64,000 bases of DNA from Costus lasius (GCA_027563935.2 CM050451.1:31821565-31885564); one strand, 5' to 3'. Counted from the first letter of the stretch, positions 24,989 to 36,444 are shown. Notes: generated by a model not told the origin, from the letters alone. Numbers and translations: made by a program.

Positions 24989-25060
24989 TGTCGCGGAGAG
25001 GATTCGAACCTGCGACTTAAGGCGTAGAATGTGTGCTGCACGCCACTAGGCTAGTGGTGT
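24989..25060 (-). repeat. tRNA-like (box A / box B) module in the Gypsy A LTR
   Basis: On the - strand TAGCCTAGTGGC resembles a pol III box A, and GGTTCGAATCC, about 33 bases further on, is a perfect box B. The expected acceptor stem is missing (the 3' part ends CCGCGACA but has no partner) and the T stem is only partly paired. It is therefore a tRNA-derived or SINE-like fragment, not a functional tRNA gene. Confidence 0.55.
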
Positions 25061-26474
25061 CTATCTATTAGAAAAGGGTAAGAGCCCTTGATAAGGGTGA
25101 AGTGGAGAATAACTTATACTAAAGGGTTATTGGATCTTCCACTTATGTTTAAGCTATTGGGTTTGGATCTTTGGAGGCTTAGTGGGTAGAAAACTAAAAT
25201 TTTGAGGGATCCATGTTCTCACCCACGTTTTCCCTCATTTCCCTCTTTGCTCACGATTTTTCTCCCTTGGGTGAAGGTGGCGGCTTGCCTTCTTCTCCCT
25301 TCTCCTCTTCTTGTGGCCGGCGGCGAGTGGTGGTGGAGGCGGCTTCCGGCGATCTTCCGGCGACGTGAGTGGCGTGAGGGGAGGCGTGGGGGCGTGTGGC
25401 TTGGAAGAACCGAAATTAAGGTGAGTGGATCTTCTCTTCCACCTAGTTCATGTATATTGGGATTGTTGCTTGATTTAGAGAAGATTAATGCTTAGAAATA
25501 TGACATGAACTCTTGATTTCAAATTTGTATATGTTTCCTTGTTTTTCCCCAAATTTCGAAACCCTAGTTTGCATGAAAATTAGGGCTTTTCATCTCTAAG
25601 ACTTCTAATCATCAACTAGACTTTGATTAATCATGTATGTGGCTTTAGATTTTTCAATTGCATGAAGATTAGGGCTTAATTGAGAATTTCGCCCCTTCTT
25701 CATGAAATTACGCCCAAATGTAAGGGTAAGAATTGGGGCAAACTAGATTTTTATGAAATTAGGTATATGAGGACTCTACCGTTTTTTTTGGGGAATTTTT
25801 GGAAATAAAAGTTTCTGTTGACTGAAATTGACCTAGGGGTAATTCGGTAAATTTGCTAGTTAAATTGGGGGAAAACTTGAAATTTCGAATCTAAGGATCA
25901 TGAGGGACGTAATGACTATTTTTACGAAATTTTTGGATAAGTTTTCCTGCATGACTTAAACTTTGAACTAGGGGCATTTCTGTCTTTTGTTATAAGAACT
26001 AGGAGAAAACTATGAATCTGTGATATCCTATATTTATGTTATCTGCGGATGAAATTTGGTGAATTTTCTGTATTAGTATGTATTTTTAGTTGAATGGTGT
26101 ATGTAGAAAGTAGTGATGTGAAAAATTGATTGATAACCTTGGATGATAACTTAGAAAAGGTTAAACCATGTTTGCATGAAATCTAAGGACCTTTCCTGAA
26201 CTTGATTGATGTGATGTCCGAGACAATGTTCGTGTTGTATGCGTTCGATAAGGGTCCTAGACTTGGGTGGACTGAACCTAAGGGTTAACTAGAGCACTCA
26301 GTGAACAGTCATTCTGATTTGGGGTTGGAGAATCCACCCATCCTATTCTGCTTTGTTTCCGGTAATGGAGGGACTGTTCTAGAGTCTAGTGACCAGGTTA
26401 GAGGTTCAGGGTTCCGGTTTGTGTTAAGGGTATTTTGTCCAAGTGATAAACCTTATGAGAGTTGGGTGTTTGAA

Positions 26475-26657
26475 ACAAAGTGCCACGTCTTGGTCAGACG
26501 GGGGCCACCTCTTGAATTCATTCACCTTCCGTTCTGATCTGTTCCTGTTTCCGTTCCCGGTTGTGGGGGTGTTGTGTTCCCGGTAAAGGGGGTGCGGTTG
26601 AGTGTCGTAGAGCAAAGTGCCACGTCGTGACCTGGCGGGGGCCACCTCTTGAATCTA
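26475..26657 (+). repeat. Two direct repeats shared with the Gypsy B LTR
   Basis: Copies at 26475-26520 and 26605-26657, each with AAAGTGCCACGTC followed by a GC-rich core and GGGGGCCACCTCTTGAAT. They are the same unit as the three repeats in the Gypsy B LTRs. Confidence 0.85.
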
Positions 26658-27539
26658 CGCCTCACCAATGTTCGTTGCAGGTTACTCTCAGTGCCTTGAC
26701 GAAGGCCGGGTTGGACCCTCGGGGTCAATTCTGAAATCACTGGACAATAGTTGTGTGATTCTAGTCTGTTAGCCGGATAGGCTGTTTGGTGATCTTGTTG
26801 CCCGGGGTTGTGGGTGTATTATTTTCTGATCATGATTGTGATTTATGGTTATCGGTTTTATTATGTATCATACTTTGACATCTTCCGTTAAAAGTTTTGA
26901 AAAGATATCTGCATCTATTTTTTGATTGTATATTAGTGGATGGTCGAACGAGACTATCTACTCACTGAGCCGTGTAGCTCATTCCACGATATTTCCAGAT
27001 GCAGGGCAGGAGCCTACAGCCTGAGCGGATGTTTAGTTTTCTAACTTGATATTTTGGGGCCTGCGAGCCTGTGCTATTTGTGGGCCGGATGTGGCCAAGG
27101 TTTTTATGATTTTGTTCATGGACATGTTAGCCGGATGTGGCTGGTATGCTGATTTTCGATTTCTGTGATATTGTTGCCGGGTTGGCATTTGGTTTTGATA
27201 CGACTGTTAAACTGAGGGCTTAAGCCTATTTTCGGTGAATTCTGTATTATCCTGTGCTATTCGATTATCGTGGTTTATTAGTTGTGATAAGGCTTGAGAA
27301 CTTTTGATTTCAAAATGGTGTGTTTCAGTTTGTGGTCAGCATGTTGACCCACATTGTAATATTATGATACATGTACAGGAATTTCCTTAGTTTTTCTGGG
27401 GACATGCTGCCGAAATTTTTCCGAATCGGTTTCTGTAAGCTATTATTCCCTAGCATCTGTATTGTTGTATGTGTGTGACGTTCCCTATCTTCCGCGATTT
27501 CTGTTCGATGTTTGGGGTTTATTCTGAGGGGGCGTTACA

Positions 27540-28476
27540 AAGGCGCCTTGCCCTTTCTCCCTTGATGGAAACCTTGCCTCTAAGGCAAGTATTGGGGCTA
27601 ATATGGCTTGAGAACTTTTATGGGAAGTTCCTAGGCGCATATGGATGTTGGGAAGAGGTATATGGTAAAGTCTTGGAGACTTACCCTACCTCAAACCCTA
27701 ATTTCTCCCAAGACACCACCCTAGCCGAATTCCTCTTGCTTGTTGCGCCTAGCCCTTCTCCTTGGATGGAATGCATGCCTCTAAGGCATGTCTTGGGCTG
27801 ATATGGCATGATCCTAGCCATTGCCCTAGCCGCCCACTTGTCCTATTAATAGGACCCTTGCCGCCCCCTCTTAGGAGGTTGATTCGTGTGATCAACATCT
27901 TGGAGGGGTGACATATCTCTTGGAGAGACTTGGATTGCAATGGGCGCGAGCAAAATAAGCTTGGCGGAATCTTCTTCCTTAGAGCCACAAGTTCTTCCTC
28001 TCCCTCTCTTCTTGGCACAAGACTCTTAGTGCTTGGTGGCATCTCCTTGCCACAAGCTCTCTCCCTTCCTTGGCCATAGGCACACCTTCCTTGAAGGTGG
28101 CGCAAGCAAAGAAGAAGAAGGAAGCAACTTGGCGGCATCATCTTCCTCCTCATCTCTTCTTGGCGCTTTCATCTTGTAGGTGGCGCAAGAGAAGTGAAGG
28201 AACCCTAAGGCTTGATTCTCTTCTCGAGGTTAGCACCAACAGTGGAAGGGAGCAACGATCAAGGAGTCGACGCGTGGATATTTGTAGAGGGCGAGCACTT
28301 GATCATTTTCGAACATGGCTTCAAGAACCGAGGAAGCAATAGAGGTATCATCCTTGTCACATCCTTCTGTTCTCCCTCGCATGGATCCTTGGGCAAACGA
28401 ATATGTTTCGGGTGTAATGCTTCCGCTGCGTCCTGGGACTACAAAAATTTTAAATTACACCCGGTATTCCCTAACA
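27540..28476 (+). repeat. 3' part of the 5' LTR of Copia E1 (type I)
   Basis: It resumes in the middle of an LTR, aligning with the solo LTR 29606-31827 from about 30800 onward, and ends CCCTAACA next to a primer site. The 5' part must lie left of Gypsy A, outside the window. The terminal hairpin CGGGTGTAAT / ATTACACCCG occupies 28409-28418 and 28454-28463. Confidence 0.85.
28409..28463 (+). other. Terminal LTR hairpin, Copia E type I
   Basis: Arms CGGGTGTAAT (28409-28418) and ATTACACCCG (28454-28463), ten perfect pairs around a 35-nt loop containing TTCCGCTGC. The same hairpin is in the solo LTR (arms 31758-31767 and 31805-31814). Type II LTRs have TA pairs where this one has GC. Confidence 0.7.
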
Positions 28477-28477
28477 G

Positions 28478-28489
28478 TGGTATCAGAGC
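28478..28489 (+). other. Primer binding site of Copia E1 (initiator Met-tRNA)
   Basis: TGGTATCAGAGC one base after the LTR end. It proves that 27540-28476 is a 5' LTR. Confidence 0.92.
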
Positions 28490-29605
28490 TACTTGCGAGA
28501 AACACAAGGTGTATGTTTGCTTGTATGAAAAATTTTTGGAAATTTTTTCTTCTATCCATGCGCATTTCACGTAGAAAGCATTTTTCATCTAAACCTCTCT
28601 TTTCAATTTATGGCCGAAATTTGATTTTGTTTTATGTTTGATTTAAGACTAAAGGCGCACGTAGTTTTGTCAAGTAGGACGGGCATTGTGTCTTCGGACT
28701 GGCCGGGTCTCTTGATCTGATAAAACTGCCAGCCGATAGAGTATATGAAATCATCATGGAACTTGATCTAAATTTTGGCATAAATTTGGTTAAGAGTGTG
28801 CTTTGGATGATGTTGGCGCATAAGGTGCTAAAATTTGATTTTTCGGGATTTTCAAATTTTACATGCGCCACTTGATTGGGTTTATATGGTCATAGCGAGT
28901 GCCCTCCTGTGTTGTGATGTGGAGGCATGTTTCCACTTGTGATGAATGCTTGTAAAATCTCTTTCCACCTGCATGTGGTTCTCTCCCTATCTTGTTGTAA
29001 AGAATTTTTCATCTTGTTTAGAATAGATGTAGAATTATAAGATAGGTTAAGGCTTCATCTTGACAACAAGGAGTCTTCTTCAATCGGAGTCAGAAGTGGC
29101 GCCAGCTTTGGAAGCGTGGTGATGGACTTGCGGCTAAAGGAAGGACACATGCTTTCGACTTCTAGCATGGGCTGATCTGCTTTAGGGACTCGCAACCCTT
29201 GGATGCACGATAACATGTCACATGGCTCATGACAAGTTATGTGTATGAAAAGGGCTATGACCATATCGACCAAACTAGCATGCCTGTGATGATTTATTAT
29301 TTTGTCCATAGCATGCCTCTGATGTTTTTCCTTTGCTGCCATAACCATAGGAAAACTGCATGCTAGAAAAGAATAAAATAAACATGCAAAAACTCTCATT
29401 GAAATATCAAGTCAATAGCCTTCTAACGCGTAGCCCTCATCAAACTATCGATCGGTGGTGTTGTGAACTGTTTCCCACCCTTGTGGGACACACCCACTTA
29501 TCTTTAGGAGGTGTGTGGTGCCAATGGTTTCCCCAGTCCGTTTTAATCGGGCACGCCTTCGCAAGGAAACTCGTTGACCCTGGGCATAACGGTTAGGATC
29601 TGACT
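28490..29605 (+). other. Leader of Copia E1, first part
   Basis: Non-coding leader, collinear with the E2 leader (36445-37504). It contains CCCACCCTTGTGGG and other short inverted repeats around 29450-29570. It is interrupted by the solo LTR at 29606 and resumes at 31828-32182. Confidence 0.75.
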
Positions 29606-31827
29606 TGTTGGTGTATATGCCCTAAAGACCAATGTATGGACATGGTCAGGCATTGTTTGAATGTACTTTGATAGAACTATTACTCTTTATGTGGGCATGG
29701 TCGTTATTATGCAGACTTCTCTACCTGCGTTGATGTATTGAGTTGCATAAATAATGTCCCAGGAATTTGGATTGGATCCATTCTCATAAGCTATCCCCAG
29801 ACAAGGTACCTTAGCAGATATGGGACAGCTTTGGTACATGTGAGACTGGTGTATGGGCTGGTTAGGTGCGGGGCATAGTAACGCAGACATACAGGTGCAT
29901 TGGATGCACCGGAGTGATCCACCGTGAGGATTGACTTGTCTAGTCAACAAGTCAATCTCACATGCAAGAGGTTTGCATTGATCCTTAGACTTGAGGTATT
30001 CATGTCTAGATTTGATGATGGGTATGCTTTAATACAGTTTTACTTCTCTCCGTAATTGGGAGATCAAAACGACTGTCATTGGGCATGTCATAAATCATGT
30101 AGAGACATGGATGACCAATAGTAGGATTTGCCCCTTCCTTATTGGAAGCATGATATCCACTCGGGGCGCCCGACCTTATTGGTGCATGACAGGAAAGTGT
30201 GGCCACACTTGTTGAGTCATGACCAATGCATTGGATAATAAACTTGAGACTAATCCAATGGCAGGATATCAGCTTAGGCAAAGGGATCTATAATGCAATG
30301 GGAATCCTCGTTGCTTGTTAGGAGTTGTTGCCATAATGACTTAAGTCCTATGACATGGGTAGAAGTGATGTGTTGCTAGATACCCCTCACTACATATGAT
30401 GTTTACATCATTGCCATCGTCATATGGATCCTACGGGGTCACACGCAATAGACTCTTGACGTTGCTTTAATCAGAAGCCTTATGATCAAGTTATTGGATA
30501 ACTTGGATCCATTTGGAAGATTTCATCAGCGCCAATGGGCCTGATGAGTTGGAAGAAAGTTATTGGGGCCAAACTTCATTTTTGGCAGGTTGACCCGAAA
30601 TTGACCTAGATTGGTCGCATTTGGATTAGGGTTGCATTGGATTAGATCCAATGGCTTAATCAACCCATGCCATGAAGTTTGGGCTAGCTCATTATCCAAT
30701 GAGGCCCAATAATTAGTTGTCATGAAGAGGAATTGGCTTAAAAGGGTATAATGGGGAGAAATCTCACCCCATTAGCGCCTAGGGGCATAATGGGGTGAGG
30801 GAGGCGCCTTTGCTTCATTATGGAAGAAAAGAGCGCCTAGCCCTTCTTCCTTGGATGAAATACTTGCCTCTAAGGCAAGTCTTGGGGCTGATATGGCGTG
30901 AGGACTCTTTTGGAAAGAGCTTGGGCGCATATGAGAAGTAGGAAGATGTTTATGGTAAAGTCTTGGAGACTTTCCTTATGAACCCTACATGCGCCCAAAC
31001 CCTTACCCTAGCCGAAACTCCTCATGCATGTTGCACCTAGCCACTTCTCCTTTGATGGTAAGAATGCATTTGAGGCATGTCTTGGGCTGATATAGTGCTT
31101 GGACATTTATGGATAGGTTGAATGAGGTTTATGGTAAAGTCTTGGAGACTTTCATTGCTTCAAGACACCTCATCCTAGCCATACACTTGACATGATCCTA
31201 GCCCTTGCCCAAACCGCTTCTAGTCCTATTTAAGGACCCATTGTCGCCTCCTCTATAAGTTTTTGAACGCTTGGAGACGTGAATAGACATAGAGGGGCGA
31301 AAGCAAGGGCAAAGGACGACAACATCAAAGTGGCGCAACCCTTCTTCCAACAAGTGACCGCAAGTCTTCTCCTTCCTCTCCTCTTGGCGTGACTTGGAGA
31401 AGTACTTGGTGGCGCAACTTCCTCTTAATCTTCCTCAAGGCCGAACCTCTTCTTCTCCCTCTTCTCTTGGAGTGAAGAGGATAAGGAGTTGGCGGCATCT
31501 TCCTTGCACTTGGCGCATGAACCTTGGAGGTGGCGCAAGAATAGTGAAGGAACCCTAAGGCTCGATTCTCTTCCCGAGGCTAGCACCAAGCGTGGAAGGG
31601 AGCAACGATCAAGGAGTCGACGCATGGATACTTGTAGAGGGCGAACACTTGGGCGCCTTCAACATGGCTTCGACGTCTAGACAAGCAAAAGAGGTACATC
31701 TCTAACACATCCTTGTGTCTTCTCTCTCACATGGATCCTTGGGACCGGAATATGTTTCGGGTGTAATGATTCTTCCGCTGCGTCCTGGGACTGCAAAATT
31801 TTAAATTACACCCGGTATTCCCTAACA
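29606..31827 (+). mobile_element. Solo LTR of the Copia E family (type I)
   Basis: 2222 bp from TGTTGGTGTATATGCCC to CCCTAACA, flanked by TGACT at 29601-29605 and 31828-31832. No primer site or internal region follows, and the host leader resumes on both sides when compared with the E2 leader near 39275. It is the product of LTR-LTR recombination that removed the element body. It holds the conserved CTAGATACCCCTCACT block (30364-30447) and the terminal hairpin. Confidence 0.92.
30396..30411 (+). other. Hairpin after the conserved LTR block (solo LTR)
   Basis: ATGATG, loop TTTA, CATCAT, just downstream of GCTAGATACCCCTCACT. The stem differs completely from that of Copia C/D (GATAAC / GTTATC) at the same relative position. 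Confidence 0.6.
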
Positions 31828-32182
31828 TGACTTGACTAGTTTTTTCATATGTCACTGACATGATGAATCACTAGAGGCAGCTGTTGGGAGGATAGGAATC
31901 TGTGTTGTATCTAGCCATCGCTGGACATAGGGCGCGGCATGCTGCCCGGCACAATTGGCTGGCATGCTTACCTGAAGAAGCATGAGATCACTCTGTGCAT
32001 CCCAACTCACCCTCGTGAGTCGCGGAGACCTCATGTGAAATTAGGATCCTACTCACCTCTTTCCATGTTGAGTTTGAGAGTTCTCAACTTGTTTTTGGAA
32101 ATAGTGGGAGCATAACATTTAAGTTAAAGTCCTTGTTAAATGCTTTGTCATAGTACTTATTTTACTTATTTGCTTATTGTAG

Positions 32183-34932
32183 AAGGCATCTCCTGTTCTA
32201 AGATTGAAACTCTATAAAAACAAATTGGATGGGACAAATTGGACAAAGTGGTTCATGATTTTGTCCAAGATACTAGAACAAGAGAATAAGGTGCATCTTC
32301 TTGAAAGACCTCCATCCCAGCCCAGTATGTATTTCACTACTGAGTGGGAGTGGAATGTCTATCTTGAACATTGTGAAGATAACGAATAGTACACTGCTCT
32401 TGTCTTAGAGACCCCAGAGGTCAAAGTTGAGTGTGATGAGATGGGGATTTATGATCTTATCATACATCTCAAAGGTCTCTTCACACCATGCTCTATAGAC
32501 AAAGATCAGGAGAGTTCTATTGGATCTTCAGAGTATATGCCTAAATCTGAGAATGACCATGGTTCTGTATCTTCGAAGCTAATACTTCGGAAGACTAGGA
32601 ATGCATGGGTATTTCGAAGAGGATTGATGGCCAAGAAGAGCATGGCAAAGAAGAAGGGATGTAATCCATCCGCTTCAGGTATTGTGTTACTGAGGTCTTT
32701 TGTCTACTTCTTATTCATGGGTACTGAGTACCGCATGTGAAGCTTACATATGTTTTTCATATGTAGGAGCTCAAAAGAAGTAGGACCATGAGGCTTGGTG
32801 GGATCGACTCTCGGGTTAGGGATGGAGCATTGGATGCTGCTGTTGATATCATCTCACTGCCTTGAAGACTTTATCTAGAACTTTGCTATTATGTATCAGC
32901 TTATGTATTAGAACATCATTCCTTATGGAAAGGATTTCAGTTTGAAATAATAAATGATATTTTTCTTTAAAATTGAGATGTTCTATTGAAGTGATACAGT
33001 TGATAATAGTTTGTGGCTCTATATGTAGAACAATATCAGATCCATTGACTCAATTAACATCCTCTTATGACATTGTCTCTTGAACCATCGAACAATGGTC
33101 ACATCCAAAGGTCAATGGACTATTGGGATCATTGTCCTTTTAGGATTATGATAAATGTGAGCCTTGTTCAAAGGAACAAAGTGACAGATGTTGCCTTCAC
33201 CATAAAGGGTTGAAGGGTAAGTGGCTTGTTGGATCTATTACACAGCAATGTGTGTGGACCCATGTAAACAAGCACTAAGAGGTGTTATATACTTCATCAG
33301 GTGTGGGTATTCCTTATCCAACCTAAGAACTTTGGAGAAATCTAAGAAGTTCACAAATGAAGTATTGAGTCAAATTGGAGGATCTATTAAAGCACTTTGA
33401 TTGGATTTAGGTGATTAATGGAGAATTTGATGACTGTCCTAAGAAGTGTGGGGTTATCTCACAGCTTACTTAGAACACCACTGTGTGGTGAATTTCAAAG
33501 AAAGAAAGAGGAACACATTGGATGTGGTTCCATCTTTGAATAGTCATGCAAATATACTACTATGATGTCATGCAAACAGATGTACTGCCACTCCATAAGA
33601 AAGTGTCTAAGGTAGCTTTTGAGTTGCGAACTGCTTTTGAGTTACGGTAACATTGTTACTGTAAAGGCAAGCTAGTGAACAGAAATTTCAGGCAAATCCA
33701 CTGGGTGGATAGTGATGAAATTTTTCACTAGAAGCTTTGTTTGAGTCCATTAGGTATCTGCTTGTTGCAATCTCTGTTATGGCATGTTGAAAATTGCTTT
33801 TCCTAATGGATGTCTGCAAGAGTATGTCCATATGGAAATAGCTGAAAGGTTTTCATACAGAGGCCATAAGGATATGCATGGTCTTATACAAGCATGTTGA
33901 AAAGAGCCTGTGTTTACAAGAAGATCAGTGGGAGCACCTTAATAGTATTTCTTGTTCTAGATGATTGATGATATTCTCCTCACATGGAATGACATCTCAG
34001 CTCTTCACATGGTGAAGAAAAGGCTTGAGATGTATTTCGAGAGGAATGATCTAGGGAATAATGCCTACATCCTAGACATGAGGATCTATAGATAGAGATC
34101 CAAGAAAGTCATTGCCCTTTAGTCAATCTATGTTGATCCAAGAGTTTCTGGAGAGGTTTATATTGGATGATTCCAAATATTGATACCTTCCAAACAGATA
34201 TGGTCTGACTCTCATGAGGATGTTGTGTCCTACGACACAGCTGGAGAGTAATAACATGGGTCTAAAATCCTGATACATGGTGTATAGGATGGATCATATT
34301 TTTAGTAATATGCACAAGACCATTTGTGGCAAATGCTTGGAGCATAGCTAGTAAGTTTCAATCAGATCCTAGTGTTTGACACTGGATAGCTGTGAAAGCA
34401 ATCCTTATATATACTTGGGAAGTATAAAGGATTGAAGCCTAGTTAATGATAGACAAGAAGAATTTTGTGTACAAGGGTACACTAATACTTCGTTCCAGTC
34501 TTATGACCACAGCCAGGATTTGCGCTTTGCCTTGTTGTGGTGTTGTGTGCTGAAAGAGCATTATGAAAACCATAGTGGCAAAATTCTACAAATAAGGCTG
34601 AGTGCATTGCAGCTTCTTGTGGCAGCCAAGGAAGCAGCTTCATTCATTTGAACTTGTTTTAGTTCCTGGTGCTTGATGGTCCAGTATAGTTCTTACTGGA
34701 GCCATAGCATAAGTGAAGGGACTTAGTGCTCAAGTATGTACTGCAGCATATCATCTGATCTCAGAGATCATGGATAAGGATGATGATCAAATTTGTTAAA
34801 ATAAACATAGATAGCAATCTGGAAAAACCCATTGACATAGCCTCTGGCGCAGCGGAAGCTAAATGGGTCAAACTATAGACATTGGAACTGACTAAACAAC
34901 AGTTGCCCTTGGTCTTAGTGCAAGTGGGAGAT
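32183..34932 (+). pseudogene. Decayed gag-pol of Copia E1
   Basis: Begins where E2 has ATG (here AAG at 32183-32185). The gag N-terminus is readable (KLDGTNWTKWFMILSK) to TAG at 32387-32389, where E2 has CAG. The capsid C-terminus and zinc knuckle are missing, and the sequence jumps to a stretch with KKSMAKKKGCNP. A protease relic reading VLSTAC follows at about 32717, reverse-transcriptase traces at about 33960-34100, and RNase H traces at about 34500-34640. Many stops and frameshifts are present. It lacks about 540 bp of the integrase/RT hinge that E2 retains. The 3' end AAGTGGGAGA (34923-34931) is the polypurine tract. Confidence 0.85.
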
Positions 34933-35759
34933 TGTTGGTGTTTATGCCCTGCAGACCAATGTTTGGACATGGTTGGGCATTGTTTGAATGTACTTTGATG
35001 GAATTGTTATTCTTTATAGAGGCATGGTCGTTATTATGCAGACTTCTCAACCTGTGTTGATGTATTGAGTTGCATAAATAATGTCTCAAGAGTTTAGTTG
35101 GATCCATTCTCATAAGCTATCCCCAGTCAAGGTACCTTAGTAGATATGGGACAGCTTTGGTACATGTGAGACTAGTGTATGGGCTGGTTAGGTGCGGGGC
35201 ACAGTAACGCAGACATACAGGTGCATTGGATGCACTGGAGTGATCCTCCGTGAGGATTGACTTGTCTAGTCAACAAGTCAATCTCACATGCAAGAGGTTT
35301 GCATTGATCTTTAGACTTGAGGTATTCATGTCTAGATTTTATGATGGGTATGCTTTCATACAGTCTTACGTCTCTCCATAATTGGGAGACCAAAACGACT
35401 GTCATTGGGCATGTCATAAGTCATGTAGAGACATGGATGACCAATAGTAGAATTTGCCCCTTCCTTATTGGAAGCATGATATCCACTCGGGGGCGTCCCA
35501 CCTTATTGGTGCATGACAGGAATGTGTGGCCACACTAGTACAAAAATTTGAATCCTAATTTGTTTCCTTGGATGCGTGGACTGATGTGGGGCGAGTATGT
35601 TTGATTTAATTCAAACAAATATTCAGCCAAGTCCTAACTCAAATTACCCTAAATTTTAGGAGATTTGTGGCTGAAATCTTGTGGCGATTCCTTGGAGGAA
35701 TTGTGCCAAGTGAATAGAGGAAAAATTGGGGGGGGGGGGGGGGCTATGGCTTGGTTGCT

Positions 35760-35767
35760 TATAAAAG
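35760..35767 (+). promoter_or_regulatory. TATA box of the Copia E type II LTR
   Basis: TATAAAAG, 16 bp after the poly-G run and upstream of the hairpin repeats. The same arrangement is at 53798-53805 in the other type II LTR. It probably marks the U3/R boundary nearby. Confidence 0.65.
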
Positions 35768-35916
35768 GATAGGGTATTCACCCCCTCAAAAGGAGAAGAA
35801 CAAGCGCAGAATTCTCCTCAAGGTTTTGCGACATTGGAGTTGCGCAAACACTGAATTCAGGCCGCCCCTTCTTCTTCTTGTGGAGTGCCACCATCTCTTA
35901 TTCTTTGTTGGCCGAG

Positions 35917-36117
35917 AGTCTCCTTGGAGGAGACTTGTTGGTGTGGAGAACAAAGCAAGAACTCCTTGAAGTTGCGCCACCTTACTTCATCCTTCTTCTT
36001 TGGCCGAGAGTCTCCTTGGAGGAGACTTGTTGGCGTGAAAAGCAAAGGAGGAGGAAGAAGAAGAAGCGCCATTATCCTTCATCCTCTTCTTGGCCGAGAG
36101 TCTCCTTGGAGGAGACT
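35917..36117 (+). repeat. Three hairpin repeats in the transcribed part of the E type II LTR
   Basis: AGTCTCCTTGGAGGAGACT occurs at 35917-35935, 36009-36027 and 36099-36117, with spacings of 92 and 90 bp inside a larger repeat starting TTGGCCGAG. Each copy can fold back on itself. The repeat also gives open frames with recurring SLEETC on the + strand, which I take as a by-product. Copies recur at 37642-37842 and about 53950-54155. Confidence 0.85.
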
Positions 36118-36361
36118 TGTAGGCATAAAGAACAAAAGAGGGAGAGGAAGGAGATTCCAAGAGGTGATCTTCTCTTCCCGAGGCTAGCACCGGGCGTGGA
36201 AGGGAGCAACGTTGAGACGGTCGATGCGTGGATACTTGTAGAGGGCGAACACTTGGATGCCTTCAACATGGCTTCAACGACTTTGCAAGCAACGGAGGTA
36301 CATCTCTAACACATCCTTGTGTCTTCTCTCTCGCATGGATCCTTGGGAAGGGAATATGTTT

Positions 36362-36419
36362 CGGGTATAATGCTCTTTCCGCTTCGTCCTGGGACTGCAA
36401 AATTTTAAAATTATACCCG
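36362..36419 (+). other. Terminal LTR hairpin, Copia E type II
   Basis: Arms CGGGTATAAT (36362-36371) and ATTATACCCG (36410-36419). The change from type I (GTGTAAT / ATTACAC) to type II (GTATAAT / ATTATAC) is a compensatory pair. Further copies have arms at 38087-38096 with 38135-38144, and 54398-54407 with 54446-54455. Confidence 0.72.
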
Positions 36420-36432
36420 GTATTTCCATCAG

Positions 36433-36444
36433 TGGTATCAGAGC
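36433..36444 (+). other. Primer binding site of Copia E2
   Basis: TGGTATCAGAGC one base after the LTR end. A second copy produced by the tandem duplication is at 38158-38169. Confidence 0.92.

Larger units (their letters stand above)
1..27539 (+). mobile_element. Gypsy A, Tekay/Del-like chromovirus, 5' truncated by window edge
   Basis: An LTR retrotransposon on the + strand. Visible in order: the last 211 bp of the 5' LTR, a Met-tRNA primer site, gag, pol ending in a chromodomain-like tail, a polypurine tract and a complete 3' LTR (24860-27539). Protein order is gag, protease, reverse transcriptase, RNase H, integrase, which is the Gypsy order. Gypsy B (638-20452) is inserted in its gag. The 211 bp shared by its two LTRs differ at about 6 sites by eye, so A is clearly older than its inserts. 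It lies in the LTR of a Copia element: the sequence from 27540 resumes at an interior LTR position. Its left target duplication is outside the window, so AGGCG at 27540-27544 cannot be confirmed as the duplication. Confidence 0.93.
24860..27539 (+). repeat. 3' LTR of Gypsy A
   Basis: 2680 bp, TGTAAGATCGG to GGGCGTTACA. It starts like the Gypsy B LTR (TGTAAGATC) and shares the GGCCACCTCTTGAAT repeats and a GCCGGATGTGGC motif repeated around 27085-27190. It also contains a tRNA-like module at 24989-25060. Confidence 0.95.
34933..36431 (+). repeat. LTR shared by Copia E1 (3') and E2 (5'), type II
   Basis: Starts TGTTGGTGTTTATGCCC after a polypurine tract and ends TTTCCATCA before a primer site, so it serves as the 3' LTR of E1 and the 5' LTR of E2. 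Compared with the last E2 LTR, about 843 bp are missing at 35538/35539 (counterpart of 52730-53572), including the conserved block. It has a run of 16 G (35728-35743), a TATA box and three hairpin repeats. Confidence 0.88.

Noticed and set aside
24989..25060. A functional tRNA gene on the - strand
   Set aside because: Box A and B are present but there is no acceptor stem partner and the T stem is only partly paired.
35878..36309. 143-codon frame with recurring SLEETC units, repeated at 37474-38034 and 53771-54217
   Set aside because: The repeats in the protein come from the hairpin repeats of the LTR. All six frames here are open by composition, so I do not count it as coding.
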